Shown: positions 45,364-56,492, numbered from the stretch's first letter. The stretch: DNA of 64,000 nucleotides from Ovis canadensis (GCF_042477335.2 NC_091247.1:43702501-43766500); one strand, 5' to 3'. Program-made: numbers and translations. The notes: a model not told the origin generated them from the sequence alone.

Positions 45364-46342
45364 TATTTATTTTACTGTGGAGCTCTAACAACATCTGGAT
45401 GGTAACATGTGCAGAATGTAAGTAGGAATGTATTCTCCTGTAGGAATGTCAATCTGTACTAGGAGGGGGTCTGAGCCAGACCCCTGGGTCTTCTCATCGT
45501 ATGCACAGTCCACATTCATTTTTACTCTCTCCTCTAAAATATGGGTGTATTTGAAATATGCAAAAGGTATGGATGAGGAATGTTTTAATACCTCCAAATT
45601 TTTAAGAAAATCAAGCATCAAAGGGTTGATATTTTTAAACTTTTTTTAGTCGTACTTTCTCTCTGTGACAGAAGGGGCAACCACACCACTGACACCCTCA
45701 TTCACACCAAAGGGTGAGAACTAGCCAAGCCACCTCCACTGGAGGAGTGTCTTTCTCAATTGTGCTGTTTATTGCCATAGCCCCTCAGAGTGTCCCAACT
45801 GCCCTGAGATCAATCAAGGAAAATTTCTTAAATAAATAAACTCCAAAGAGCCAAAGTGTCAACTTACGGATCATTTTTAAAGCTTAAATTTATTAACCAC
45901 CCTTGGTGGTAAATAATGAATTATGAATCTGCAGGGCAGCCTTCTCAGATGACAGATGTTAAAAAAAAAAAAAAAAACCAACCAGAGAGAGAGACTCTAC
46001 TTTGTGCAGCGATTGTTATTCTCTATATGAATTGTCTTAATTTCAAAATCTTGTTACAAATTGGACCTTTATACACTTTCTGAAAAGAATTGAAAAGAGC
46101 ATATTTAACCTTTTCTGGCTGTAAATGGTTAACTTCCTGTAACTGCCAGTGGCAGTAAGGTGTGTGCGTCCTGCTTATGTACAATTGTTTTCAGGGCTTC
46201 TGAGAATGAGTCTAAATGGTTCTTGAAAATTAGCCAGGATCAAGTACTATTGCAAATAAAGCCAATAAAAATTGTGGATGTCTTTTGGGGATAACAAGTT
46301 TAGAAGAGAAGTGTGGTCCATACAACCAAGATTTGGAAAAGA

Positions 46343-46350
46343 TGTACATA
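46343..46350 (+). promoter_or_regulatory. Pumilio motif TGTACATA
   Basis: Exact UGUANAUA in the distal 3' UTR. Confidence 0.45.
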
Positions 46351-46577
46351 GCAACATGTTTGGTGCATGGTTTTTGAGGAGGGCTTTTGTCAAAAAGGAG
46401 GTGTAACCTTTCCCCCACAGACCTGAGAGCTGTGCCTTTTCTATGCAATATTACAGACGTTACATCAGAACCCAGATGGTTGTATTCACATGTAGGTTTG
46501 GGCTGTAATCTGAACAATTGGACAGATTAAATGTACATGGAAATGAGCAGTCTTACTTTTGTAGTTTTATATTATAC

Positions 46578-46583
46578 AATAAA
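46578..46583 (+). terminator. SERTAD2: SERTAD2 poly(A) signal AATAAA
   Basis: AATAAA followed about 20 bases later by GGTGTGTTTG (near 46600), a fitting GT-rich downstream element. The position agrees with the known long 3' UTR, and interspersed repeats start only beyond it. Confidence 0.75.
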
Positions 46584-46603
46584 CAGTTAAAGATGAGAGA
46601 GGT

Positions 46604-46947
46604 GTGTTTGCCGTTTCCTTCCGCCTGGAGTACAGCCAGCTCGTATGTCACCGTCTGCCCATTTCAGTGAACAGTACCCCTCCCACCCCCCACCTGCCTC
46701 CGCTGAAGTTGGTGCTATCACCGTCTCCCTCCGTCTCCATCTCAGAAGCTCTTTTCTCTGTTGGTTCTCCCCCTGCCTCTTGGGTGCTTCTCAAACCTCC
46801 TTCTCCAACTCTTTCTAACATTGGGTTTTTCCCAGGGTTCAGTTGGTGACCAGCTCTTCGCTGAGCCTCTACTCTGCTTGTTTTCCCAAGGGTTCCTAAT
46901 CCATCCAGGACTCTGAAAACTGATTTCCAGCTCCTACCTCTCTCCCA
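46604..46947 (+). mobile_element. Old L2-type relic (family tentative)
   Basis: Pyrimidine-rich text typical of L2 ('cagctcctacctctctccca' and earlier CCTCC/CTCC blocks), continuing after the SINE at 47163-47345. Confidence 0.35.
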
Positions 46948-47162
46948 GCTTCCCTGGTGGCTCAGACAGTAAAGAATCTGCCTGCAATGCAGGAGACCGG
47001 AGTTCGATCCCTTGGTCGGGAAAGTCCCCGAAAAAGGGACTAGCTATCCACTCCAGTATCCTTGCCTGGAGAATTCCGTGGACAGGGGAGCCTGATGGGC
47101 TACAGTCCATGGGATAGGAAAAGAATCAGACAGGACTGAGTGACTAACACTTTCACTTTTTC
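46948..47162 (+). mobile_element. Bov-tA SINE with 12-bp target-site duplication
   Basis: Complete head and tail; ACCTCTCTCCCA at 46936-46947 and 47163-47174. Confidence 0.93.
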
Positions 47163-47174
47163 ACCTCTCTCCCA

Positions 47175-47744
47175 AGCTCTGGACTTCAGCCAAGCTTTGC
47201 CATCTCATATTCAGTACATCTAAAACAGCCTCATTTAGAGGCTGGTCCTTCCTCTTTGGGCCTGTCTTTGGCCTCATCACCCTTCTCCCAGGTGTATTCC
47301 AGCAGCTTCCTTTCCGGACCCACTACAGCTTCTGCTTCCCCAGCTCAAGCCGTCTTCCCCCTTCACCTCCAATTATTCCACCTGCTTCCTAGCTGCTCTT
47401 GACCGCCGTTGGGTCGTTTCTCTAACACCCTTGTGGCCAGGTTTGGCATTCCAAAGCACAAGTGGTTCACAAATTTGTTGCACATCTTCTGGCAGCACCA
47501 CCCCCCATTTATACAGTCCAGCTCCCCTCTGGCCCTCTCCCAGTCCTCCATAGGGTCGTGGGGGAGACCCAGTGCGATCTCCGTGGCAGCCGTGCCATCT
47601 TGGAGGGAGTCATGGGATCCTAGGCTCATCTGCTCTGGGTAGTTTTGGGCCACTCTTGCCAGCTGGTGAGGGAATGGAGCTGGAAAATGAGGGTTCCGGT
47701 CAATCAGCCAGGGAATATGGTGGCAATTGGGGAGCACTTGAGAG
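47175..47744. other. No gene; possible L2 remainder
   Basis: Pyrimidine-rich at first (to about 47345), then unassigned. The minus-strand frame 47363-47737 has no recognised domain. Confidence 0.4.
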
Positions 47745-48185
47745 CTAGTATAGGTTGAATTGTGTCCTCAATAAAAGATCTGTTAAAAATTCTGACCCTC
47801 AAGACCTCAGAAAGTGACCTTAATTTGGAAATAATTTTACTATTTTAACTTTAAAATTTATCAAACTTAAATGAGTCAAGTTGGGTGGGTCCTAATCCTA
47901 ATGACTAGTGTCCTTATTTTTAAAAGGGGAGATTTAGACACAACCCTGTGAAGATGAAGGCGGAGATCGGGGTAACATGTCAGCACATCAAGGAACACCA
48001 AAGATTGCCAGCAAACCACCAGAAGCTGGAGGGGGCAGGGGTGGCATGAACAGATTTCTTCCTCAGGGCTCTCAGAAGGCACTGGCCCTGCTGACACCTC
48101 AGTCTCTGACTTCTAGCCTCCGGGATGATTTCTATCGTTGAGGCCACTCTGTATTACGGCAGCCCTAGCAGACTCACAGTGGGGA
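47745..48185 (+). mobile_element. MaLR-like LTR relic
   Basis: Ordered blocks: 'ggttgaattgtgtcctcaat', 'tgaccctcaagacctcagaa', 'gtgaccttaatttggaaata', 'ggtcctaatcctaatgacta', 'cttctagcctccgggatgat', 'attacggcagccctagcaga'. Confidence 0.65.
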
Positions 48186-48496
48186 GAACAGGCTTAGCTC
48201 TATTCAGACAGCCTGGTGGAGATGCTCATTAGGGCACTAGAAATAAGAGGCTGCTGCTCAGTAGAAAGGTTTGTGTCTGGAACATGAGCATCTGCTACTA
48301 ATTAGAGATGGGACTTGGGTGACTCGTTCAATTTCTGTGCTCCCGAGGAGGAAGAGAGTCATGGCTCCTAAGTCTGTTGGAAGATGTTGACAGGGCAAGA
48401 AAAATGCAAGCTGTGGGCGTTGTCTATCCTCTCGTGCCTCCACCTGCACCTAGTGCAGTAGGCATCAGAACATCTGTTGAACTGAAAAAACAATCA
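48186..48496. other. No gene seen
   Basis: Unassigned non-coding sequence. Confidence 0.45.
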
Positions 48497-48668
48497 GGGA
48501 CTTCCCTGGCGGTCCCGGGGCTAAGACTCCACGCTCCCAAAGCAGGGAGCCCGAGTTAGATCCCTGGTCAGGGAACTAGATCCCATGTGCCACAAGTAAA
48601 GATTCTACATGCCACATCGAAGACCCAGCACAGCCAGATAACTAAATAATATTAAAACAAACAAACAC
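48497..48668 (+). mobile_element. CHR-type cetartiodactyl SINE
   Basis: 'gggacttccctggcggtccc', 'gctaagactccacgctccc', 'ggtcagggaactagatccca', then an A-rich tail with AAAC repeats. Confidence 0.75.
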
Positions 48669-48745
48669 TAGTTGATTCTTCTCTCCAGAGGAGAGAAGCC
48701 CAGAGCCTGATCTTCCTTGTCTGGGTCCCAGACCCACTCCCATCC

Positions 48746-48758
48746 GGCCCTCTGGCGG
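48746..48758 (-). promoter_or_regulatory. CTCF-like motif downstream of SERTAD2
   Basis: Minus strand reads CCGCCAGAGGGCC, a strong fit to the CTCF core, about 2.1 kb past the poly(A) site and in the same orientation as the intronic one at 31774-31788. Confidence 0.45.
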
Positions 48759-49040
48759 CCCCTGTTGCCAGCCCATAGCATGCGTGCTCCTGCTTGTGCC
48801 CCCAGACCTGCTGTAGAAGTTTCATCCATCACCCCCAGGCCAAGCTTAAGTGCCTGCACGTGAAGCCTCCTTCTTTTCTGGAGGACTCTGCCTTTGCAAA
48901 GACACTTAGCAAGGCCAACTGTGTCTCAGGCTAGTTTCTGAGCTACCCCCTGCTACCTGTACAACTGTGCAACTATGTTTCCTGTGCTACCCCCTGCTGT
49001 TTGGGAGAGCAGTCACCTTACTGATGTTCATTTCTGACAG

Positions 49041-49285
49041 AGGTCAGCAAACTTCAGCCCTTCGGCCAAATCCTGCCCGCTGCCTGTTGGTGTGAGTTTT
49101 ATTGGAACATGGCCACATTTGTTCATGTGGATTGTCTGACTGCTGTCCGAGTGCAATGGTCACAGAGACCGTATGGCCCTCAAAGTCTGAAATATTTGCT
49201 CTTTGGCCTTTAACAGGAAAAATTTACCAAGCCTTGATCTTTGCAAACCACACAGTGCTTAGGACAGAATCTGACCATAGTTGAG
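49041..49285 (+). mobile_element. hAT-type MER DNA transposon relic
   Basis: 'aggtcagcaaacttcagccc', 'gttttattggaacatggcca', 'cacagagaccgtatggccct', 'tgaaatatttgctctttggc' follow a known short non-autonomous DNA transposon consensus; subfamily not assigned. Confidence 0.6.
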
Positions 49286-49574
49286 GCCAGGCTATAGCCG
49301 TTTTGCTCAGGGTCTTAGACCGGGACGTCTAGAAAGGGGTCTGGAAATTGGCACAGTACAAGGGTGGGGGCAGTGGAGTCAGTGCTGGAGCAGGGGAGGC
49401 TGAGGGTTAGACAGGGCAGGGGAGTCAGAAAAGTCACACAAAAATGGAATCTTCTGAGGGCTTAACACCTGGGGAGGCTTAGAAGTGGATCTTCTGGCCA
49501 AAGGGCCCCATTTTACAGATGTGAAAGCTGAAACCCGGAGAGGGGAAGTGATTCTTGTTTTTATGACAAGAGAA

Positions 49575-49785
49575 CGTAGCGTGGGGGTTCATGGTTTTGC
49601 AGTCAGACTGCCTGAGTTTGAGTCCTGCCTCCATCATTGATGGTCTATATGTGACCTTGGACAAGTTTTCGAAACTGCCTACACCTCAGCTTTCTCATCT
49701 GTAAGGTGAGGGTCATAAGTGAGCTTATCTCATGAAATGATAGAGATCACATGTGAAGCACAACAGGTCTAGGGCGTTAAAAAAA
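49575..49785 (+). mobile_element. MIR SINE
   Basis: 'cagtcagactgcctgagttt', 'gtgaccttggacaagttttc', 'ctcagctttctcatctgtaa': near-complete MIR order. Confidence 0.75.
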
Positions 49786-50112
49786 AAAAATCCTCAAATG
49801 TTAGCTGTAGCAAACATGGCAGTGGCAAGGCTAAAATCCAGGCCTCTGCTTGGTGTGGGGTTTTAGGTCAGGCCAGTAAGCAAACCTGGGGCCTCTTAAC
49901 ATTGAAAGCACAATTTATGGGGTCACCACCATTTCCCTAACACCACACTTGTCATCATGGCATTCAGCTGTGTATTTACTGAGGACACTGTGCTCCAAGC
50001 TTCTGTGACAGTATGGGGTCCCAGGGTCCCTACTGTCTCCTCTGTCCTTGCTTTTATGTACATTTGCTCCTTTGGGATAGGAATCTTAGCTGAATTGGGA
50101 GGTTCGGCATCA
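49786..50112. other. No gene seen
   Basis: Unassigned; A-run at about 49780-49790. Confidence 0.45.
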
Positions 50113-50345
50113 CCACTTGCTGAGCACTCACACAAGCCAGACGCCACTGGGTGCCACGTGCATGATCTGGTGGACTCTGCCCGAGCCCTCTCAGGTTTAT
50201 CTGGCCACCTCCGCTTTATAGAGGAGGGAGTCCGGACTCAAAGAGGCTAAGCAACCTTCCGAAGGTCACACAGCTGGCACATGGCAGAGCCGGGATTGCA
50301 GGCTGGGCCTCTCTGACCCTTATAACCCCTTCAGCACACTCTCCT
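50113..50345 (+). mobile_element. MIR SINE
   Basis: 'cttgctgagcactcacacaa', 'ctccgctttatagaggaggg', 'cgaaggtcacacagctggca', 'agagccgggattgcaggctg'. Confidence 0.75.
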
Positions 50346-51459
50346 ATCACCCATCGTCACTGCTGGTGTCATTCCAGCGAGGCAGGTGCCGCCTGGAAGC
50401 TGAGCAAAGTGAGGGAGTCAGGAGATGGTAGCCCAATCAGAACTTCACCTCTGTCACTTGCCTGATCTTTGGACAAGCCGCTTCACCCCACCGCTTCTCC
50501 ACAGGGGAATGGCTCCCTCCCGGCACACTGAGGCACTACCCCGAGGGACAAGAGAGGAAGGTGTCCCAGTGCGGCCAGAAGTGAACCAGGAGATGGGACT
50601 GCTTAACAGGGCTTGACACTGTGTGACCTTGGATCGGCTGCTTCCCCTCCCAGGGACTCAGTTGGCTCAGTGGCCAAGGAAGGAGGCAGGACTACATTCA
50701 TGCCACATGCTTCGGGCTGTGCTTCTTCCTGGCTGCCAAGTTGGAATCATGGGGGCCTCCCTCCGCCAGCATCTCTGGGCACAGAGCCCCAGGCCTCGGG
50801 AGTTTACAAAGCCACTCAGGTGGGAGGAGAGCTGCTGCACTCGGCCCCCCAGCACCAGCCTTCCCAGCTGCTGGGTGTGCATGAGCATGACTGGGGAGGC
50901 GCACACACTGGCGCCATCCCTGGAGCTGGGAGCCCCTTGTAGCAGGCTGGCTGCTCCAGCCCCACAGCCGGCCTGCTGCCTCCTTCCCATCCTCCTCCCT
51001 CCCTCCCTGGGCAGGGAAGCCAAGCTGCCAGCTGCTAGCAAGGCCTATTGTTCAGCAGTGACAAGAAGTGGCTGCAGAAGCCCAGGCCCCAGGAAAGGCT
51101 CGAGACGGTAAGGGGCAGGGGTGGGCCAAGCTGGGGAGATGTCTTCTCGGGGTTTGGCCTGCCTGCCTGGAGAAGCCAGAGCACAGACACACCCAGCAGA
51201 CTTCACACTTGTCTCCTCGAGACGTCATCACCAGAGGAAGTGCGTGTCACTGTTTCTGTGTGCCAGCGTTGCCGAGCCAGGCTGCCTCTACAAAAGGATT
51301 TATGGTCACTTATCTCCCAGCTGAGTGCTGAAAATGGTGCCAGGTGGCCAAGTGCTTTGGAAATGCTGTTGTTCGAAGTCAGTCCAATCCACGCGCTCAT
51401 GGGGAATGCTGCCTCCTTGGGCCTGGAGAGGTTCCAGAGAAGGCGACAGTCATCCTGGA

Positions 51460-51462
<3 letters not shown>
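50346..51462. other. GC-rich intergenic DNA; no gene recognised
   Basis: Overlapping frames exist on both strands (50623-51111 +, 50667-51041 -, 51048-51506 +) but none shows a domain, and the last runs into the GT repeat. Confidence 0.5.

Positions 51463-51505
<43 letters not shown>
51463..51505. repeat. (GT)n microsatellite
   Basis: About 20 uninterrupted GT units after GTTT. Confidence 0.95.
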
Positions 51506-51506
<1 letters not shown>

Positions 51507-51519
51507 TTTAGCGGTGTAG

Positions 51520-51640
51520 GAAGCATTTCACATCCATCGTGCTGTTTGATTCTCAGGACAAATCAGGAGCGGGTGGCAGCGGAGGGAGGCTGAGCTTGCT
51601 CGGGGAAACTGAGGTACACAGAGGGGCAGGGGTACAGGCC
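51520..51640 (+). mobile_element. MIR SINE fragment
   Basis: 'agcatttcacatccatcgtg', 'gattctcaggacaaatcagg', 'ggggaaactgaggtacacag'. Confidence 0.6.
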
Positions 51641-52904
51641 CGGGCTCTGAACTCCTACCTTTATTACCTTCTGGTGGTTCCGAGTTTAAAGAAACTGGCC
51701 TGAAAGTTAATTATGAAAAAGAAGGGTCAACAGCCTGCCTTGGAGCTTGCAGTCACAAATCTCTTGGAACTTGGTAACAGACTCGCTAAGAGCTATAGCC
51801 ATTAGGAGCTTCCTTTCAGTCCTTTCTGTCCCTGAGAGTCTCTCTCCCTTGCCCCGACTGGCACACACTCTCCCAATGTTGAGGAGAGCAGAAGGGGTTT
51901 AGCTAAGGGGGCACCAAGGCCTTCCTCAGTTCTCAGCTGTGAGGCTTACCTAACTGTGACTCCTGGAGCCAGGCCAAACACTCAGCCTAAAAAGACCAGC
52001 ACTTGGAAGGTCAACCAGCTTCGGGATAAATGCTGAGTCCTCCTACTCGCCCCAAACCCAATTGCTGTTCCCAGGCCTTGTGGATGTCGACCTTCTGCAG
52101 CCGCTCTGCCCCTGGGCTGGCCTCTCTCTTTCTCCCAGCACTCCCCCGACTCCCTCCCACGCTCCTCCGTCTCTGACTCAAGCCTCTCCCTGCTGCCTTC
52201 TCCTCCTTTCGGTCTCTCCCTGCCTCCATCTGTCTCCTACTTTACTACTTGGAAGCCATCTTTGCTGCTGCAAACTCTGCTGAGGACACCACCTTTCTGC
52301 CCTGGAGCCTTCCCCCTTCTCTTAGGTCCAGGGAGCTGGGCTCCAGCTTCTGGGCTTTGAGGCAAGCCTGGCGGGATGGGAGGCTCCAGGGCTTGGGTTT
52401 CTTGAAGTCCAGGACCTCTGAGTCACCAGGCAAGGGCCCTCAGAATGTCTGAGCAGGCCTCCCCTGATGCTCAGGGGCCCTGAGTACCTGGCTTCGCCAT
52501 CTGGGGCCATCCAGACTCCCAGCTGCGGGTCAGTGGGGATAAGAAGTTTTCCAGCTGTTTTCCAGGTTAGCCTGAGCAGCTCTGACTGGCTTGAGTCCAG
52601 CTGGGCTGTGGGTGTGGAGGGAGTCTCTAGGCAGAGAGGAAGGGCTCCCTGGGCTGGCTGAACTGGTAGGGGGTGGGGGCAGGGGCCAGCAGAGGGGGGC
52701 TGTGAGGAAGGGGTTGGGGGCTGTGCCAGCAGGGAGTGGGCAGTGGAAGAGGCTTGGGTCATTTTTCTAAGGGGCCCTCAAACCAACTGTGCAGCGTGGG
52801 CAGGGGCTGCTTGGGACCCTGTTCGGGGGCCGACAGGTAGGGGGAAAACCTGTGCCCAGAGGAAGATGGAGGTGGGGCCGCTTTCTTCTGTAAAACACCT
52901 TCTC
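51641..52904. other. Intergenic DNA; no gene recognised
   Basis: GC-rich with pyrimidine tracts at 52100-52240. The minus-strand frame at 52322-52762 is open for 146 codons but has no recognisable domain. Confidence 0.5.
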
Positions 52905-53020
52905 TCTGCTGGACACTGGACTAGGTCTTCTCTTGGCCACCCACTCACAAACTCAGGCAGGGAAACTGAGGCCCAGGAAAGTTAAGCACGTTGTCCAAGG
53001 CAGCACAGTTGGTATTGATA
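52905..53020 (+). mobile_element. MIR SINE fragment
   Basis: 'gcagggaaactgaggcccag', 'gaaagttaagcacgttgtcc' core of MIR. Confidence 0.6.
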
Positions 53021-53494
53021 TTTGGGATCTGCGTGTGCCTACAGGCCTCTGTTCAGCAAGACACGGACATGTCACACTGCTGCTGGGGGCCTGGGCCATG
53101 CTGTGGGCCGTGGTGGAGACAGTGCCACACAAAAGCTTGTCCGTGATCTCTAGCTATCTTGGGGCTGGCTCAGAGGGGCATGATCTGTTCCCTAAATCCT
53201 AAATCCTAGCAGTCTGCATCCCCCACCTGCCAGACCCCTCAGTTTGGCTACAGGGAAGAATCAGATGGGCAAGAGAGCCTCTGGAGGCCAGAAGAGCTCT
53301 TGCTCACTGATATTGCTCCTTGTGGGTCATAGCAAACAGAGGAGAGAGCTCTTCCCACCTGGAAGTGATCTGCAAGCTTGTCTGATGGTGGAGGCTGCAG
53401 GAAGACAAGGCTGGGGTAACTGCAGGTTAGGGAGCCCTTGGGCTTTCATTCAGTTCACCTCTGTCCACTAGTCCCTCGTATCCCCATCACAGCA
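53021..53494. other. No gene seen
   Basis: Unassigned non-coding sequence. Confidence 0.45.
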
Positions 53495-53570
53495 GATGGT
53501 GCCTGCGTTCCTAACAAGCTTCCAGGAGATGCTGGTTCATGGACCACACATCAAATAGCCAAGTGTGTGA
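53495..53570 (+). mobile_element. MER5-type fragment
   Basis: 'ctgcgttcctaacaagcttc', 'caggagatgctggttcatgg', 'accacacatcaaatagccaa' match the middle and end of MER5A. Confidence 0.55.
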
Positions 53571-53870
53571 TTATGTCACTCTTGCACTCAGTCGACTTTC
53601 TTGGAATAAAATCCAAAGTTCTTATCGTGACTTCTGCAGCCCCTGCTACTTCTCCAGCCTTACATCCCCCCTCTCTCTGTTCACTTTGCTCCCACGGCCC
53701 ATGGCCTCTTGCTCCTATGGCATGCACTGCTTCCTTAGAGGGTGCCTCCCTGTGCTGATTGGGTGCTCGTATCTGGGCTGGAATTTGTGTGTTTTTGAGG
53801 CCATATCCCCAGCGCCTGATACAGGGACTGACCCTCCAGGGTAGCTACTTGCTGAAGGAGTAGACAGACT
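53571..53870 (+). mobile_element. L2 LINE 3' fragment
   Basis: 'aataaaatccaaagttctta', 'gcatgcactgcttccttaga', 'ccagcgcctgatacagggac' in L2 3' order. Confidence 0.55.
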
Positions 53871-54544
53871 AGATTCTTCTGGACATCGGGGCTCGAGGAC
53901 TGAGCAAAGCAAATGGGCACCTGCCCTTCTGCAGCCCACAGCCTTGTTCCCCAGGAGGAAGCTGGGATGAACCGAGAAACCCATCAGGCATGGTCAATAT
54001 TCCTGACTTCTTCCTATGTCTGCCCGGGGCTGTTTCCCACCCACTGTCTCACTAACAGCTCAGCAAGGCAGGTGCTGCCATGACCACCTGCTTCTCCTCA
54101 CAGGGTGGGCTTCTGCCCGCTGCTCTTTAGGGCTCCACTTGCTGTCCCCTGGGCCAGTGACCTGAGTGCCTCACCCCTTCCTCTCTCAGGACCAAACCTG
54201 GGGTGACCTGTGGGATTTGGAGAAGAGGTCAGCTGCCATACCCTGTGTGCTCAGGCTGGGGGCCACACTCACGCCCTGGGGATGTGAGCTATCCACACTC
54301 CTTGCTCCCCAATACTGAGGTCTGGGAGGGGTGAGAAGAGGGAAGGTGAGGGCATGCTAGCTCCAGTCTGTAGGGAGGAGCCCCCAGGGGCATCGTCTAA
54401 AGCCAGATAATTGATTGAGATAATGAGGTGTGTTTTGGTCTTGCTGCCAGGTAAGAGGTACTTGCCATTTCCAACTGGTGGAGTTGTGTGTTCCTAGTCT
54501 GAACCTCCCTGCCCCCATCACCTAAAGGGAGCAGAAATCTCTTT
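53871..54544. other. No gene seen
   Basis: Unassigned, moderately GC-rich. Confidence 0.45.
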
Positions 54545-54676
54545 AAAATTATTTTTAAAGATTTTTAAATTAATAGGCTATTATTCTTTCAGAGCATTTT
54601 TAGGTTTATAGGAAAATTGTACAAGAAAGCCAAGTTCCCTTCTAGTCTCTTATCCTGCTCCATCAAATTTCCCCCG

Positions 54677-55191
54677 TGTTGACTTAAAATCCAGCTCACA
54701 ACCTAAAAGTTGAGAGTTCTGTTTTATTCAGTAGGCATATTTAGGATTTCAAGCCCAGGAGACAGCATCCCAAGTGACCCTGAGAGAACTGATCTGAGGA
54801 GGCAGAGGGCAATGGGTGAAGGGGAGGAGTCAGGTTATATAGAAGTTTGCAACAAAGGGCAGGTAGTCTGAACATCAAAAGTATTTTTGTGAATTAAAGA
54901 AAGCCATCTATCTCCAGTTAAGAACTTTAGCGTTTTTTCTATGTATTGGAAGATGCAAGAGGCTGGGCTCACTGAAATCATTCCTTCCATAGGCATCTCA
55001 GCTATCTGGGGCCAGTACCCGGAGTTTTTCCTCAGTGCTCACCGTAAGAGTGGTTGCAGCCTGTTGGCTGCCAGAGTGCAGATATTGTTCTTCCTTCCTG
55101 GTTGCCCTGGAGGGCTGGAATTGCTGATGACTGTGACATCCTTGTTCATTAATGTGGCAGGAAATAATCCATTTCTCACCTGTTATTAACA
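54677..55191 (-). mobile_element. Ruminant-type endogenous retrovirus solo LTR
   Basis: About 515 bases from TGTTGA to TTAACA, imperfect inverted ends of the TG...CA type. The minus strand has a TATATAA box at 54841-54835 and AATAAA at 54728-54723, about 110 bases apart, as expected for U3-R. There is no internal retroviral coding sequence next to it. I recall the family from ruminant genomes; a clear target-site duplication was not found. Confidence 0.55.
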
Positions 55192-55604
55192 CTTTGCATT
55201 CATATGTTATATTTGTTGCAGTTGATTAGCCAATATCGATACATTATTATTACCTAAAGTCCACAACTGATGATAGGGTTCACCTTTGTGTTGTGCTGTT
55301 CCATGGGTTTTGACAAATGTCATATGTGTGACAGTATGTGTCATACAGAATACTTTCACTGCCCTAAAAATACCCAGTGTTCCTCCTGTTCATCCCTACC
55401 CTCTCCTCTTGGCAATCCCTGATTTCTAATAACTCCATAATTTTACCTTTTCCAGAAGGTCATATAATTGGGATCGTACAATATGTAGCCTTTTCAGACT
55501 GGCTTCTTATTAGTAATACACAGTTGAGTTTCCTCCATGTCTTTTCATGGCTGGTTAGCCCATTTCATTTTATTGTTGAAGAAATTCTGCTGTTTGGATA
55601 TTGA

Positions 55605-56184
55605 AACCCAGGAGTACCCTCTGGGGCTCCTAGGCACAGAAGCCATTTTTTGTCCCCTGTTTCTTGTTGGGTCTTCCCTGGTGGCTCAGACAGTAAAGAA
55701 TCCACCTGCAATGTGGGGAAACTGGGTTCAATCCCTGGGTTGGGAAGATCCCATGCAGAAAGGAACGGATACCCACTCCAGGATTCTGGCCTCAAGAATT
55801 TCATGGACAGTATGGTGTTTTTTGTAGGCATGACTCCAACCTCCATGACCTTCCCTGAATTCCAAAGGGCAGATCTGAACAGTTAACCTGAACAGCTAAT
55901 CAAGGGAGGAGCAGCCAAGAAACCACCTGAGACAAGACTACAGGCACCAGAGCTCATCAAGACTAGAAGACCACCTGAGACCCTGCACGTACCCTAATCT
56001 TGCCAGCACCCCCACACTTGAACTATTTGCTATAGAAATTCCTCAACAAATCCTCCCAGGTTGGCACACAGTTTTTCCAGGCAGAAGCCTGCTGTGTCCC
56101 CCTCTGCCTGGCAAAGCCATAAGGTTATCTTTTCTGCTTCACCCAAAATTCTGCCTCAGATTTGATTCAGCACTGAGTTGTAGA
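55605..56184 (+). other. Unresolved insertion in L1, LTR-like, carrying a Bov SINE
   Basis: Not L1. Sequence such as 'tttgctatagaaattcctca' and 'agcctgctgtgtccccctct' gives it the look of a retroviral LTR on the + strand, but ends were not defined. A Bov-tA SINE lies at 55668-55822. Confidence 0.35.
55668..55822 (+). mobile_element. Bov-tA SINE, 3'-truncated
   Basis: Head 'gtcttccctggtggctcaga' and the first part of the body to 'tcaagaatttcatggacagt'. Confidence 0.88.
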
Positions 56185-56378
56185 GAGGCTGAAATTTTGG
56201 CATCAATATATGATGTTTTGTGTATCCATTCACCTACTGAAGGACATCGTGGTTGCTTCCGGTTTCTGGTGCTTTTGAATAAAGCTACTATAAACATTTG
56301 TGTGCAGCATTTTCGTGTGGGCATGATATTTGAACTTGTTTGGGTAAACGTTGAGCATGATTGCTGGATCATGTGGAA

Positions 56379-56484
56379 TCACCGACTCAATGGACATGAA
56401 TTTCAGCAAACTCTGGGATATAGGGAAAGACAGAGGAGACTGGCGTGCTGCAGTCTGTGAGGCTGCTAAGAGTCGGAAACGACT
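56379..56484 (+). mobile_element. BovB LINE 3' fragment
   Basis: 'accgactcaatggacatgaa', 'aactctgggatatagggaaa', 'ctaagagtcggaaacgactt': end of BovB beyond the part shared with SINEs. Confidence 0.75.
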
Positions 56485-56492
56485 TAGAGAAT

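Larger units (their letters stand above)
42310..46598 (+). other. SERTAD2: SERTAD2 3' UTR
   Basis: About 4.3 kb from the TGA (42307-42309) to the predicted cleavage site, free of ruminant SINEs and LINEs, which supports continuous exon. It begins GC-rich (C-rich to about 42365) and turns AT-rich after 42400. It contains an AU-rich nonamer, two Pumilio motifs, A-runs (about 45960-45977), (CA)n at 43077-43094 and several possible internal AATAAA signals (for example 45831-45840, 46255-46260). SERTAD2 mRNAs are known to have a long 3' UTR. Confidence 0.8.
54545..56378 (-). mobile_element. Old L1 3' region, minus strand, broken by several insertions
   Basis: L1 blocks in antisense order: 54545-54676 ('ttaggtttataggaaaattg'), 55192-55604 ('cactgccctaaaaataccca', 'tcctccatgtcttttcatgg'), and 56185-56378 ('ccattcacctactgaaggac', 'gctactataaacatttgtgt'). 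The gaps hold an LTR, an unresolved insert and a Bov SINE. Confidence 0.7.

Noticed and set aside
50623-51111. 162-codon + strand open frame
   Set aside because: GC-rich intergenic DNA, overlapping frames on both strands, no domain, no splice or promoter context.
51048-51506. 152-codon frame ending in Cys-Val repeats
   Set aside because: The end is translation of the (GT)n microsatellite.
52322-52762. 146-codon minus-strand open frame
   Set aside because: Ser/Pro-rich without recognisable domain; likely compositional.
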